Of a stretch of 40,711 nt of DNA, positions 18,110 through 26,597 are shown piece by piece. This DNA comes from an uncultured bacterium. GTDB taxonomy: Bacteria > Bacteroidota > Bacteroidia > Bacteroidales > CAIWKO01. The position numbers were made by a program, and so were the translations under genes. The stretch lies in assembly GCA_903862465.1 (NCBI GenBank), contig CAIOYH010000184.1:1-40711 (forward strand), in the 5' to 3' direction. The first letter of the stretch is position 1. Each line of letters opens with the position of its first letter. The notes below the pieces were generated by a model. That model was not told the DNA's origin and made no database searches. It saw nothing but the letters and a program-made list of their open reading frames with translations.

Positions 18110-18331
18110 ATGAAAACAAAAGTAAACCTTATCATCCTTGTAGCCCTGACCCTCGCCATGGCAGTAGCAGCCTGTGGTTCTGCTGAGAAAAAAACCACCA
18201 CAAACGAACAAGTGGCAGCCAAAAAAGCCTATCAATGTCCCATGAAATGCGAAGGCGACAAAACCTACGACAAAGCAGGCAAATGTCCCGAGTGTAAGAT
18301 GGATTTGGAAGAGAAAAAGGCTGTGAATTAA
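18110..18331 (+). CDS. Small lipoprotein with heavy-metal-binding domain
   Basis: 73 residues. Lipoprotein signal with lipobox VAAC (Cys near residue 22), a short polar linker, then YQCPMKCEGDKTY and GKCPECKMDL. This Cys-rich pattern (CPMxC ... CPxCxM) is that of the small heavy-metal-binding domain found in Bacteroidota lipoproteins and fused to copper ATPases and efflux proteins. It is probably a periplasmic copper or similar metal binder attached to a membrane. It stands alone between array 4 and the convergent cysteine dioxygenase gene. Confidence 0.8.
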   Translation: MKTKVNLIILVALTLAMAVAACGSAEKKTTTNEQVAAKKAYQCPMKCEGDKTYDKAGKCPECKMDLEEKKAVN

Positions 18332-18390
18332 ATCCAAAGCGGGTTCCTATAGGCATTCACCGTACAAAATGACGGCGTTGTTCTTTGGTG

Positions 18391-18412
18391 GGGACATGCC
18401 ATGGCATGTCCC
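18391..18412. repeat. Perfect 22-bp palindrome
   Basis: The half-site GGGACATGCCA is followed by its exact reverse complement. It lies in the 129-base gap between the convergent genes ending at 18331 and 18461. It looks like a REP-type palindrome and may act as a bidirectional terminator-like stem, though no T tract flanks it. Confidence 0.7.
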
Positions 18413-18460
18413 TACGGCAATTCTCCCCATCATCGATGTTTCGACGTCCGATTATTCTCG

Positions 18461-19009
18461 TTACAAAATCGCTACAATTTCTTCATTCTTCGGTTCCCAA
18501 GCACCGGTTTCGTTCGACACAATGAACTGACGGTTCACGTCTTTGGTGTCAATCACTTTCATGCCATTCAAAGGCGGCGCATAAAAATGGAGCGTCACCG
18601 AATGGATGTCGGTTGGGTTTTCGATGCGATGATAAATCCCTTTTGGAACTTCCACAAAATCCCCATTCGATAAAGGAATAGTGGCAATGTGATGATAGTC
18701 GCTATCGTAAGCCACATTGTTGCCACCATCGGTGAGCACATAAACCACGCCAAACGAATTGCCATGATCGTGAATGTAGCTGCTTTGTTTCGGTTTCCAA
18801 TTCATCAAAATGGCTTCGAAGTTCTCACTTCTGAAAATCACATTTCTGCCATAAGGCAAATCTTCGGGATACAACAAATCGCCTTTCAGTTCATCCATCG
18901 TAAAGATAAAATCTTTCAGAATCGGAATCAATTCCGCGGGCTGTTGGATGTTGTTTTTGTTTTCGGTAAACAGCTTGTCAATTGCTGTTAGTTTTTCAAT
19001 TTTGGTCAT
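18461..19009 (-). CDS. Cysteine dioxygenase-family cupin protein
   Basis: 182 residues, cytosolic. It probably oxidises cysteine to cysteine sulfinate with a non-haem iron. Seen motifs: IHDHGNSFG gives His80 and His82, GIYHRIENP gives His127 (the three-His iron site), and LHFYAPPL matches the conserved LHLYSPP block carrying the active-site Tyr (Tyr143). The position of the Cys in the mammalian Cys-Tyr crosslink is Gly here, as in other bacterial members. It lies 160 bases downstream of the Fe-S protein gene, on the same strand. A 3-mercaptopropionate dioxygenase is the main alternative. Confidence 0.8.
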   Translation of the reverse strand: MTKIEKLTAIDKLFTENKNNIQQPAELIPILKDFIFTMDELKGDLLYPEDLPYGRNVIFRSENFEAILMNWKPKQSSYIHDHGNSFGVVYVLTDGGNNVAYDSDYHHIATIPLSNGDFVEVPKGIYHRIENPTDIHSVTLHFYAPPLNGMKVIDTKDVNRQFIVSNETGAWEPKNEEIVAIL

Positions 19010-19169
19010 ATTATTTCGGTTAATGGTACTATTAATTTATTTTTGTTTTTTGATGCAAAGGAATTAAAACGTAGGTGTACACAGATTTATTCTTTTCAAT
19101 TTAGATATCCTTATGAGCTTGAACTTTTTTAGATAAAAGTATTCGCTTTATCAGAGATATATTTATGGA

Positions 19170-19853
19170 TTAGCCAATAAGCAATCCTTCGATGCGTACT
19201 TTGTAGCTTCCATCTTTTAATTTCGTTACGGCATTCACCAATCCACTGTGGCGCCATTGCAGCATACAACGACGTGGGAGAAACCAATAGCGAACACCTA
19301 TTTTGATGTCTTCTTTAGTTTCTTTTATAATGCCTTCGTAGGCTTGAGAAACATAATACCCGATGTCAACAAAACCTTCAGCGCGAGGACGCAAAGGACC
19401 TGTTACGTTCCAATTGATAACACCATTGCGAGCATCCACCGACGAAACCACGCCACAGTGGGTGATAGGACAACCGCACGACATGCCCATCGGACGACCA
19501 ATCATCACATCGCCTTTTTTCACACCAAGTTCTTTCACAAGAGTTGGATTGTAAGGCAATATGGTTTCCTTTGGACCGGGTTCATCAGGAAAGCAATCTA
19601 AAATGAAATCGAAATCACGTTTCAAATTGTCTTTCCAACCGAGTTTGTCGCCCATGCCCATGCCTTCTTTTGCACAGATAAAGCAGTCGGTTGTATCTTT
19701 TTTGTCTTCAATTTTGTCGGCAATGTGAATGCATTTTTTTAATTCATCTTCACCCTTATCCACCATAGCGGCAAAATCTTCACAGGTTTTGTATCCACAG
19801 GCTGCACAATCTAATTTTGGCAGCAATTCCATTGTTTTTGTTGTTGTTTCCAT
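19170..19853 (-). CDS. Cys-rich Fe-S protein with N-terminal [4Fe-4S] domain
   Basis: 227 residues. The start has the four-cysteine pattern of the small Fe-S domain (PF04060 type): Cys16, Cys19, Cys24 and Cys41 in LDCAACGYKTCEDF...KKC. Further cysteines occur as CFIC (57, 60), and as C126, C128 and C133 in MSCGCPITHCG, so a second metal site is likely. The remaining domain (GVKKGDVMIGRPMG, VGVRYWFLP-like) is not one I can name. It begins 3 bases after the cysteine desulfurase stop and ends the four-gene unit. It may be the scaffold or target for the sulfur delivered by that enzyme (inference). Confidence 0.72.
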   Translation of the reverse strand: METTTKTMELLPKLDCAACGYKTCEDFAAMVDKGEDELKKCIHIADKIEDKKDTTDCFICAKEGMGMGDKLGWKDNLKRDFDFILDCFPDEPGPKETILPYNPTLVKELGVKKGDVMIGRPMGMSCGCPITHCGVVSSVDARNGVINWNVTGPLRPRAEGFVDIGYYVSQAYEGIIKETKEDIKIGVRYWFLPRRCMLQWRHSGLVNAVTKLKDGSYKVRIEGLLIG

Positions 19854-19856
19854 AGT

Positions 19857-21038
19857 TTACTTATTTGAAAAAATTGATTTTAGTTGTAATATTTTTGTTT
19901 CTAAAGTTTCGATAAAATAATTGATGTCTTCTTCGGTATTAAAGCGTCCTAAACTTAATCGAACGGCTCCACGTGCCTCGAATGGGTCTTTGCCGATGGC
20001 TTGCAACACATGGGATGCGCTTTTCGTGGTGTCGTTGTTGGAACATGCCGATCCGGCTGACACAGCAATGCCTTTTTCGTCGAGCAACAACAAAAGCCGA
20101 ATCGTTTCGCCTTCCAAGCCGCTGATGCCGAAATTCAAATTGTTCGACAAACGTTGGGTCATACTTCCATTCACATAAAAGCCTTCAAACCTATTGTCTA
20201 ACTCTCGAATAAGTTTATCTCGGAGTGATGTGATGCGTTTGATTTCCGTTGGAAGTTCTGCCATGCATAACTCGGCAGCTTTCGCAAAACCGGCAATCCC
20301 TGCTATATTCTCTGTGGTGCTGCGCAAACCGAATTCTTGTCCGCCTCCATGAAACAAAGGCATAATGTTGGTGTTCTTTTTCACAAATAAACATCCCACA
20401 CCTTTTGGACCGTAGATTTTATGCGCATTCAATGACATTAATGTAATATGCTGCGCCACGACATCTATCGGAACTTTCCCAAAAGACTGACAAGCATCCG
20501 TATGAAAATAAACATCACGCTCCTGACATAGCCTCCCGATTACTTCTATCGGCTGAATGGTCCCAATTTCATTGTTGGCATGCATCACCGAAACCAAAAT
20601 AGTTTTCGGATTAATCATGCGACTCAGTTTATCCAAGTCAATCAAGCCATCACTGTCCACTGATACGTATGAAACAAAAAATCCTTGCGTCTCCAACCAT
20701 TTGCAGGTATTCAAAATGCAATCATGTTCGATAGCCGAAACGATGATATGATTTCCTTTACTACGGTTTGCAAAAGCGATACCTTTCAGCGCAAGATTGT
20801 TTGATTCGGTTCCGCCCGAAGTAAAAATCAGTTCATCGCTTTGCGCATTTATACCACTTGCTAAGGAAGAACGCAACTCGTCCAAAGACTGTTTGGCTTG
20901 CGTCCCAAAAGAATGTAGGCTCGAAGCATTCCCATAAACATCTTTAAGATAGGGAAGCATGCTTTCGAAAACCCTACTGTCTAATTGGGTGGTTGCAGCA
21001 TTATCGAAATAGATTTTCCGGGTGTTATTCTCCGACAT
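19857..21038 (-). CDS. Cysteine desulfurase (NifS/IscS family)
   Basis: 393 residues from the chosen start. PLP enzyme that removes sulfur from cysteine for Fe-S or other cofactor assembly. Seen: YFDNAATTQ, GGTESNNLA, HANNEIGTIQP, HTDACQSFGK, the PLP-lysine block NAHKIYGPKG, and SAGSACSNN with the catalytic Cys loop. The track start at 21092 would overlap the upstream GTPase by 68 bases and add 18 non-family residues; the Met at 21038 gives a normal N-terminus and a 14-base overlap typical of translational coupling. Its partners here are not the usual IscU/SufU but a GTPase and an ABC ATPase. Confidence 0.92.
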   Translation of the reverse strand: MSENNTRKIYFDNAATTQLDSRVFESMLPYLKDVYGNASSLHSFGTQAKQSLDELRSSLASGINAQSDELIFTSGGTESNNLALKGIAFANRSKGNHIIVSAIEHDCILNTCKWLETQGFFVSYVSVDSDGLIDLDKLSRMINPKTILVSVMHANNEIGTIQPIEVIGRLCQERDVYFHTDACQSFGKVPIDVVAQHITLMSLNAHKIYGPKGVGCLFVKKNTNIMPLFHGGGQEFGLRSTTENIAGIAGFAKAAELCMAELPTEIKRITSLRDKLIRELDNRFEGFYVNGSMTQRLSNNLNFGISGLEGETIRLLLLLDEKGIAVSAGSACSNNDTTKSASHVLQAIGKDPFEARGAVRLSLGRFNTEEDINYFIETLETKILQLKSIFSNK

Positions 21039-21726
21039 AGAAAAGATCGTTTTCCATAGTACGCAGCACTCCGAAGTGATTTTTTGCGCCAATTTCTTTC
21101 TTGCCTACGCAAATGGTACAAGTTCCAACGGGTGGATTTCCTTTCAAAAACATCGGATGTTCTATATCTTTCGATTTTAAGATGTCGCGCACAATAGGAT
21201 CAATGCCTATACCGTACAAGGCATTACTTTCCACCACGGTAATACCTTTGGCAGCCTCGAGTATTCTGTAGCGGAACACTTCACGCTCAGCTTGCGACAC
21301 CAAATCAATCTTGGTGATCACACTGATATCGGCTAAGGTAAGCATCGGACCAATTTTCCGTGGCAGATTCATGCCGCTTGTAGCTTCGAGAACCACGATA
21401 CCCAAAGAGTTTTCGATATAAGGAGAACATCTCAGACACAGACCTGCCGTTTCAACAAACAGATATTCGGCACCTTGTTGTTCTGCCCATTCCACCACTT
21501 CATCTAACACCACCACATTGCAATGGTCGGGACAAAGCTCGCCGGAATATATTTTCTTGGTGGGGATGTTAAACTCATTGCGCAACACCTCATCTTCATC
21601 GGCATAAAGCACATCTATTTTTAAATAAGCAGGTTTCAAACCTTTTTTCTGAACTCTGCGAATTACTTGTCTTATGACTGTTGTTTTGCCGCAAGTGGGC
21701 GGTCCTGCAAAAATTATTAATTTCAT
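21025..21726 (-). CDS. P-loop GTPase with three Cys-pair motifs (HypB/CobW-like)
   Basis: 233 residues. Walker A GPPTCGKTT at about 8-16, a conserved VETAGLC switch and ITKIDLV as the guanine-specificity motif place it near the SIMIBI metal-chaperone GTPases (HypB, CobW/G3E). It also has three cysteine motifs, CPDHC, CLRC and CTIC, suggesting bound metal or an Fe-S cluster. It overlaps the cysteine desulfurase start and follows the ABC ATPase by 39 bases. The likely role is nucleotide-driven insertion of a metal or cluster, by analogy; I do not recognise an exact named family. Confidence 0.68.
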   Translation of the reverse strand: MKLIIFAGPPTCGKTTVIRQVIRRVQKKGLKPAYLKIDVLYADEDEVLRNEFNIPTKKIYSGELCPDHCNVVVLDEVVEWAEQQGAEYLFVETAGLCLRCSPYIENSLGIVVLEATSGMNLPRKIGPMLTLADISVITKIDLVSQAEREVFRYRILEAAKGITVVESNALYGIGIDPIVRDILKSKDIEHPMFLKGNPPVGTCTICVGKKEIGAKNHFGVLRTMENDLFYVGE

Positions 21727-21765
21727 CGGATTCTATGTATTTATGTTATGATTAATTAAAAGTGA

Positions 21766-22614
21766 TTAGTTGGCTTCAACACCATTGGTTTTTCTTCTGT
21801 TGAGATATATCTGATAGCTTGTCGCCAAATCTTTTATCTGTTCGCTAAAAATCTGATCGGTGATTTCTTCGCCGGCGCGGATGCGTTTCCTGAATTCAAG
21901 CATCACATCATCAATTTTTTTCAAGCCTAAGGCTGCCATCTTCTCTTCGGCGTTGGTGGTAATCATCTTTTGCATCGCGCCGTTTCTCATTATGATTCTG
22001 AAATCAGACAAAAGGGCGATGCGAGGATCGTGAGTAACGAACACAAATATCTTATCATATTTCTTCAACAGTTTAAGCGCTTTGGTGCGATGAATGCCTG
22101 CATTTTCAATTTCATCTAATAAAATAATAGGTGAGTTGCCAATAATTACCGCATCGGCAATCAACAGCGAGCGCGTTTGTCCGCCCGAAAGTTCGGTCAT
22201 AGCAGTTTCACGTATGATAGCTTCCCCGGTCAACTGATTCGCAAAGTCGAGTGTCTCTTCAATCATCTGCTCTGATTTTTCCGAACCGCGGATTTTGGCG
22301 TGAATTTTCAAAAATTCGCCAACAGGCAAGTCGGATAAAAAATTGGTATGTTGCGAAATAAGCGCGATAGGGTGTTTGGAGGGGTCGAATGAAAAGTCTT
22401 CGGCAATAGGCTCATCATTAATCAATATTTGACGCTCTGATGGGGTGTTGCAATTTGCAAAAAGTTCGATGTCGTTTATTAGGGTGGTTTTGCCACATCC
22501 TGTGGGACCAACGATACTGATGATATCGCCCATTTTAAGCTCAAAACGCTCAACTTTCTCGCGGGAGCCATCCTTTCCGATGCCTCCAATAATAGTTATT
22601 TTATTAATTTCCAT
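21766..22614 (-). CDS. ABC-type ATPase, probably soluble, first gene of the cofactor unit
   Basis: 282 residues. Walker A GPTGCGKTTL (about 36-45), Q-loop LISQHTNF, signature LSGGQTR, Walker B IILLDEIEN and switch His in FVTHDP are all intact. There is no fused membrane domain and no permease gene nearby; the C-terminal 70 residues are charged and helical. It is therefore either an orphan transporter ATPase or a SufC-like or other non-transport ABC ATPase. The tight linkage with GTPase, NifS and Fe-S genes favours cofactor assembly. A -7 element TAATTTTG lies 33 bases upstream. Confidence 0.72.
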   Translation of the reverse strand: MEINKITIIGGIGKDGSREKVERFELKMGDIISIVGPTGCGKTTLINDIELFANCNTPSERQILINDEPIAEDFSFDPSKHPIALISQHTNFLSDLPVGEFLKIHAKIRGSEKSEQMIEETLDFANQLTGEAIIRETAMTELSGGQTRSLLIADAVIIGNSPIILLDEIENAGIHRTKALKLLKKYDKIFVFVTHDPRIALLSDFRIIMRNGAMQKMITTNAEEKMAALGLKKIDDVMLEFRKRIRAGEEITDQIFSEQIKDLATSYQIYLNRRKTNGVEAN

Positions 22615-22646
22615 GACTTGTTTTTATATGGTTAAAAAAATTTCTG

Positions 22647-22654
22647 CAAAATTA
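22647..22654 (-). promoter_or_regulatory. -7 element of the ABC/GTPase/NifS/Fe-S operon
   Basis: Reads TAATTTTG on the minus strand, 33 bases before the start at 22614. It lies 24 bases from the divergent -7 element of the Crp/Fnr gene, so the two promoters are back to back and could be controlled by one bound regulator. Confidence 0.55.
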
Positions 22655-22678
22655 CTACAATAGTCTATCAAATTAGTG

Positions 22679-22686
22679 TACTTTTG
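22679..22686 (+). promoter_or_regulatory. -7 element of the Crp/Fnr-type regulator gene
   Basis: TACTTTTG matches TAnnTTTG and would give a leader of about 78 bases to the ATG at 22771. Confidence 0.55.
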
Positions 22687-22770
22687 CATGGAAGTTTTTA
22701 CCCACCATGATTAAATTTTTAATGTTTTGGTATTTATTTTTATATTAACCTGTTTTAAATCTCTGTTTAT

Positions 22771-23460
22771 ATGTCTATTGGAGGAATATCTCAATACAAC
22801 ACGTGGCTGAAAAAGCTATCGCTGCAATTCATTTCGGAAAAGGATTTCGATAGAATTGACAAGACTTCTGTCACTTTGAAATTCAAAAAGGGCGAAGTTA
22901 TCCTCAAGCAAGGTAATCAACCGACGCATGTGGCTTTTTTACAAAGCGGCATCGTAAAATTTAATTTTGAAAGTGAGGGGGACAAAAATACCATACTTAC
23001 TATAGTGTCGGCGCCAAGGATATTGGGGGGTGCCAATTTGTTTTATAAAGACAATAATTTGTTTTCGATAATTGCGGTAGAGGAGTGCGAGATTATTTTG
23101 ATTGATTCCGATGTGTTGCTCGATTTGATGAGCAACAACGGGAAGTTTGCCGTGGTGCTCTATCAAATTGCTTCGGATATGTTTAAGAAGTCTATTTTCA
23201 ATTTTATCAGTTTGGCAAACAAACAAAAAGAAGGACGGATTGCCGACATTATCTTGTATCTTTCGGAAAATGTGTATCACAATGCCGAGTTTAATTTGGC
23301 TTTGACACGGAAAGAATTAGCCGAATTTGCCTGTTGCTCTGCCGAAAATGTGATCATGACCTTATCGAAATGGCAAACCGAAAAGATTATTACCATGACG
23401 GGGAAGCAGTTTGCGATTAAAAATATGGAGAAGCTGAAACAAATTAGTAGGGTGGGTTGA
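22771..23460 (+). CDS. Crp/Fnr-family transcription regulator
   Basis: 229 residues. A cyclic-nucleotide-binding-fold domain (about 15-130: FKKGEVILKQGNQPTHVAFLQSG) is joined by a dimer helix to a winged helix-turn-helix (about 160-225: LTRKELAEFACCSAENVIMTL). It lacks the clustered N-terminal cysteines of oxygen-sensing FNR; its only cysteines are in VEECE and ACCS. It is divergent from the ABC/GTPase/NifS/Fe-S operon with facing promoters, so it most likely regulates that operon (inference from position). Its stop codon touches a short dispersed repeat (R4, 23457-23501). Confidence 0.88.
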   Translation: MSIGGISQYNTWLKKLSLQFISEKDFDRIDKTSVTLKFKKGEVILKQGNQPTHVAFLQSGIVKFNFESEGDKNTILTIVSAPRILGGANLFYKDNNLFSIIAVEECEIILIDSDVLLDLMSNNGKFAVVLYQIASDMFKKSIFNFISLANKQKEGRIADIILYLSENVYHNAEFNLALTRKELAEFACCSAENVIMTLSKWQTEKIITMTGKQFAIKNMEKLKQISRVG

Positions 23461-23501
23461 TTTTTCTTTGAGGAGTTTGAAGAACGATAAGGGAGGTTTT
23501 A
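23457..23501 (+). repeat. Short dispersed repeat R4, copy 1
   Basis: TTGATTTTTCTTTGAGGAG followed by TTGAAGAACGATAAGGGAGG; nearly the same 44 bases occur at 28458-28501. In both places a tandem array follows 200-270 bases later. Confidence 0.75.
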
Positions 23502-23707
23502 GTGACTTTATAGTCGGGGCGCGACTTGGATGCACCACAATAGACACAATAGAACACAATAGTTTTAGTCGGGGACGCGACTTGGAGTCGCACTCCGACT
23601 TGCAGGATGCATTAGATTATGCAGTCGTATCATGGCTTTGATCCATACTACGACTATTTATGTGATGAGGGAAATAAAAACTGAATATTGATTTTCACGT
23701 CAGCATA

Positions 23708-23959
23708 AAGGGGAGAAGCATCACAGTGATGCAGAGAAGCGCCACAGTGATGCAGAGAAGCGTCACAGTGATGCAGAGAAGCGCCACAGTGATAAAGAGA
23801 AGCGCCACGGTGATAAAGAGAAGCGTCACGGTGATGCGGAAGAGCGTCACAGTGATACAGAGAAGCGTCACAGTGATGCGGAAGAGCGTCACAGTGATCC
23901 GGAGAAGCATCACAGCAATGAGGAAGAGCGCCACAGTGATGCAGAGAAGAAAAGTAGTG
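23708..23959. repeat. 21-bp tandem array 5 (about 12 units)
   Basis: Twelve 21-bp units with core GAGAAGCG(C/T)CACAGTGAT and small variations. It is GC-richer than the other arrays. It lies in the convergent gap between the Crp/Fnr gene and the small gene at 24248. The track ORFs at 23695-23934 and 23726-23992 are this repeat. Upstream at about 23560-23605, ACGCGACTTGGAGTCGCACTCCGA resembles the reverse of 17985-18025. Confidence 0.95.
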
Positions 23960-24079
23960 ATTTTGAGTTCGGATAGCTTGTTTTATAATTAGTTAGCATT
24001 GGAGAAACTTGATAGTTGTGGTAAAGGATTTTTCTTTAATTTCGAAGAACGATAGATTGAATATGATTTTTTGAGCATA

Positions 24080-24211
24080 GAAATCTGCTGGATTTTGGAA
24101 ATCTTGCAGATTAGGAGGCAAAAGGGCGTTTGCCCCCTACCATAGCCTAGAACCAAATTAGGCAGAGCTCAAAAAGATATGGGCGACAGAGGCGAAACTT
24201 CTGTCTAATGG
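24080..24211 (-). repeat. Dispersed intergenic repeat R1, copy 3 (long form, inverted)
   Basis: Its reverse complement matches 17027-17167 through the whole length, including CTCCTAATCTGCAAGATTTCC and the GGCAAACGCCC stem half. It lies 120 bases downstream of array 5. Confidence 0.85.
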
Positions 24212-24247
24212 AAACAAAAAATGGCAAATTAATCGGTGGTTTTCTTT

Positions 24248-24529
24248 TCATTTAAACCTCATGCTTGTATCATCTTCAAAAAAATAGATTTCAGCAATTT
24301 TGTTTTGCTTGATTACGGTGCCTACAAAAGAGCCAAATGTATCTATTTCTATGGTTTCTTCATCGTGCTCATCCACCACATGCCAACTGTTGATATGGAT
24401 TTCGGTGGCATCGTCATCTTGTTTAAAATAGCCGATGAGCATACCGATTATGCTAGTGTTATCCTTCAATGTGATTTCAACTTTACGGTTGATAATGGCT
24501 GTATATTTTTCGTAAAGCTGTAATGACAT
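24248..24529 (-). CDS. Small hypothetical protein, possibly Sm-like
   Basis: 93 residues from the Met at 24529; the track start at 24550 would overlap the kup stop by 17 bases. The sequence alternates short strands (KVEITLKDNTSIIGMLIGYF, HINSWHVVDE, FGSFVGTVIKQNKIAEIYFF), which suggests a small beta barrel of Sm/SH3 type, but no family was recognised. It begins 4 bases after kup and is almost certainly cotranscribed, so a role linked to potassium transport or to RNA binding is possible. Acidic overall. Confidence 0.6.
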   Translation of the reverse strand: MSLQLYEKYTAIINRKVEITLKDNTSIIGMLIGYFKQDDDATEIHINSWHVVDEHDEETIEIDTFGSFVGTVIKQNKIAEIYFFEDDTSMRFK

Positions 24530-24533
24530 ATCT

Positions 24534-26504
24534 CTATTTCTGTTTTTCATTTCGCATCAACTGAATGTTCGTAATAGGATTATATACTAATGGTACTTGT
24601 TCCACCACCACATCACTTTTGTCGAGACCAAAAGCTTTTTTGTCGCTTTGACCTAAGCGACGCAACATAAAATAGGCATTCATCAACATGCCTTCTCTTA
24701 ATGCAAATTCATTTTCGACCGAAACAAACTTTTCAATAACCACAAATTTAAAATCGGGCTCAGGGTTATATTTGGTTGAACCATCGGGGCGAATGTGGAG
24801 ATTCAACTCTTTGTTAGCAACCAAATCTTGCACTATTTTCTTAAAGTACAATTCGGCACGAGTTTTAACTCTAAAACCAATATTAATGGTAATTTTAATA
24901 ACTTTGTTTTCGATTAATTCAGAAACTTCATAGGTGAGTGTGTAAGGATTTTCGGTTCTGTTTATATGCACAAACCAATAAACATCCGAGCGTTTGGGCT
25001 TTTTCGAAAATATGGATTTGATGATTTTCTCTTCAATTTCGTGGCGATTGTTTGCCTTGGTCAGATAGATTAAATGGGTGGAGAATTTGGGAATAGTATC
25101 ATCTTTACTTAATTCTTTTATGCGTGCAACAAATTTTCCAAGGTCAACAAATTTGATAAAACGGTTGTTTATCTTGCGAGCATAATACCAAGTGTACATG
25201 GTCATGAATATAAATAGTTCGAAAAATAAGAACATCCAACGTTCTTTAATCTTCACCACATTGGCAATAAAAAATGAAGTTTCGACGGTTGCAAACACCA
25301 ATAATAATGCAATGACTACATATTTGTTCCATTTGAGTTCGTAAATCAAGAAATACGAAAGTAGGATGGTGGTCATCATCATAGCAATGGTGATTGAAAA
25401 GCCATAAGCAGCTTCCATAGAGGCAGAGGTTTGAAAATATAAAATCATCAAAATACATCCTATCCAAATAATAGTGTTGATACTTGGAATATAGATTTGT
25501 CCTTTCAAATCTGTTGGCTGACGTAGGGTTACACGAGGCCAAAAATTTAAATTCATGGCTTCGCTAATCAGTGTAAAACTTCCGCTAATCAGCGCTTGAG
25601 ATGCAATGATGGCGGCGGCTGTGGCAATCATGATACCCGGAATCAGAAACCAATGTGGAATGATTTCGAAAAACGGGTTACGTCCCATTAATGTAGGTTG
25701 TCCTTGTTGCATCAACCATGCTGCCTGTCCTAAATAGCTTGCCACTAAACTTATTTTGACGAAAATCCATGTGATACGTATGTTTTTGATGCCGCAATGT
25801 CCCAAATCGGAATATAGTGCTTCGGCTCCTGTGGTACATAAAAACACGGCTCCCAATAACCAAAAGCCATGCGGATAATGAACCAATAAATTGTAAGCAT
25901 AATGCGGACTTAATGCCTTCAACACTTGAGGATGTAAGCCTATTTGATTTATGCCAAAAATAAATAACATTCCAAACCAAATCACCATCATGGGTCCAAA
26001 GAATTTTCCAATGGCTTGCGTACCGAAACGCTGAAAGAAAAACAATAAAGATATTATGCCCAAAACAATTAAAATGGTTAGACGATTCCCGGGGATAATA
26101 GTGTTTTCTAAACCTTTCACCATGCCCAAACCTTCAATGGCGGAAGCAACTGTGATGGGTGGGGTGATAATGCCATCTGCTAATAGGGTTGTGGCACCGA
26201 GGATGGTAACGATTACTAACTTTTTACTATGTTTTCGAACTAGTGCATATAATGAGAAAACACCGCCTTCACCGTCGTTATCAGCTTTTAGCGTTAGCCA
26301 AATATATTTTACTGTGGTTTGAAACACTAGTGTCCAAAATATACAGGAAACTCCCCCATACACCAAATTGAAATCAATAGGGCGCTCGCCTATAACTGCT
26401 CGCAAAGCATATAAGGGACTCGTGCCTATATCGCCATAGATGATTCCTAGAGCTACTACTAGCGAGGTGATTGTAACTTTTTTAAATCCTGAATTTGTTG
26501 CCAT
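24534..26504 (-). CDS. kup: Kup-type potassium uptake protein
   Basis: 656 residues, inner-membrane potassium/proton symporter. The family start is clear: LGIIYGDIGTSPLYAL, then DNDGEGGVFSLYALVR, ADGIITPPITVASAIEG and TTGAEALYSDLGHCG. About twelve membrane segments occupy residues 1-440 and a cytoplasmic C-terminal domain follows. It lies 93 bases downstream of a KdpE-like regulator on the same strand and is followed closely by a small unknown gene. A hairpin with a fully paired 15-bp stem ends directly at its ATG. Complete length for the family. Confidence 0.95.
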   Translation of the reverse strand: MATNSGFKKVTITSLVVALGIIYGDIGTSPLYALRAVIGERPIDFNLVYGGVSCIFWTLVFQTTVKYIWLTLKADNDGEGGVFSLYALVRKHSKKLVIVTILGATTLLADGIITPPITVASAIEGLGMVKGLENTIIPGNRLTILIVLGIISLLFFFQRFGTQAIGKFFGPMMVIWFGMLFIFGINQIGLHPQVLKALSPHYAYNLLVHYPHGFWLLGAVFLCTTGAEALYSDLGHCGIKNIRITWIFVKISLVASYLGQAAWLMQQGQPTLMGRNPFFEIIPHWFLIPGIMIATAAAIIASQALISGSFTLISEAMNLNFWPRVTLRQPTDLKGQIYIPSINTIIWIGCILMILYFQTSASMEAAYGFSITIAMMMTTILLSYFLIYELKWNKYVVIALLLVFATVETSFFIANVVKIKERWMFLFFELFIFMTMYTWYYARKINNRFIKFVDLGKFVARIKELSKDDTIPKFSTHLIYLTKANNRHEIEEKIIKSIFSKKPKRSDVYWFVHINRTENPYTLTYEVSELIENKVIKITINIGFRVKTRAELYFKKIVQDLVANKELNLHIRPDGSTKYNPEPDFKFVVIEKFVSVENEFALREGMLMNAYFMLRRLGQSDKKAFGLDKSDVVVEQVPLVYNPITNIQLMRNEKQK

Positions 26505-26539
26505 AATAGTATTTTTTTGAAATGCAAAAAAACACTATT
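26505..26539 (-). promoter_or_regulatory. 15-bp hairpin abutting the kup start codon
   Basis: In the mRNA sense, AATAGTGTTTTTTTG pairs with CAAAAAAATACTATT (one G-U pair, no mismatch) across a five-base loop, and the ATG follows at once. It would shield the ribosome-binding region. It could be a translational switch, or a leftover terminator of the two-component genes upstream, since seven T residues are in the stem. Confidence 0.65.
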
Positions 26540-26597
26540 TGGCATTAGTAAAATCTAAAAATTATAGCGGATTATATAAAGAAATTATAAAGAGGGA

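Noticed and set aside
22771-23460. Oxygen-sensing FNR
   Set aside because: There is no N-terminal cysteine cluster for a [4Fe-4S] centre.
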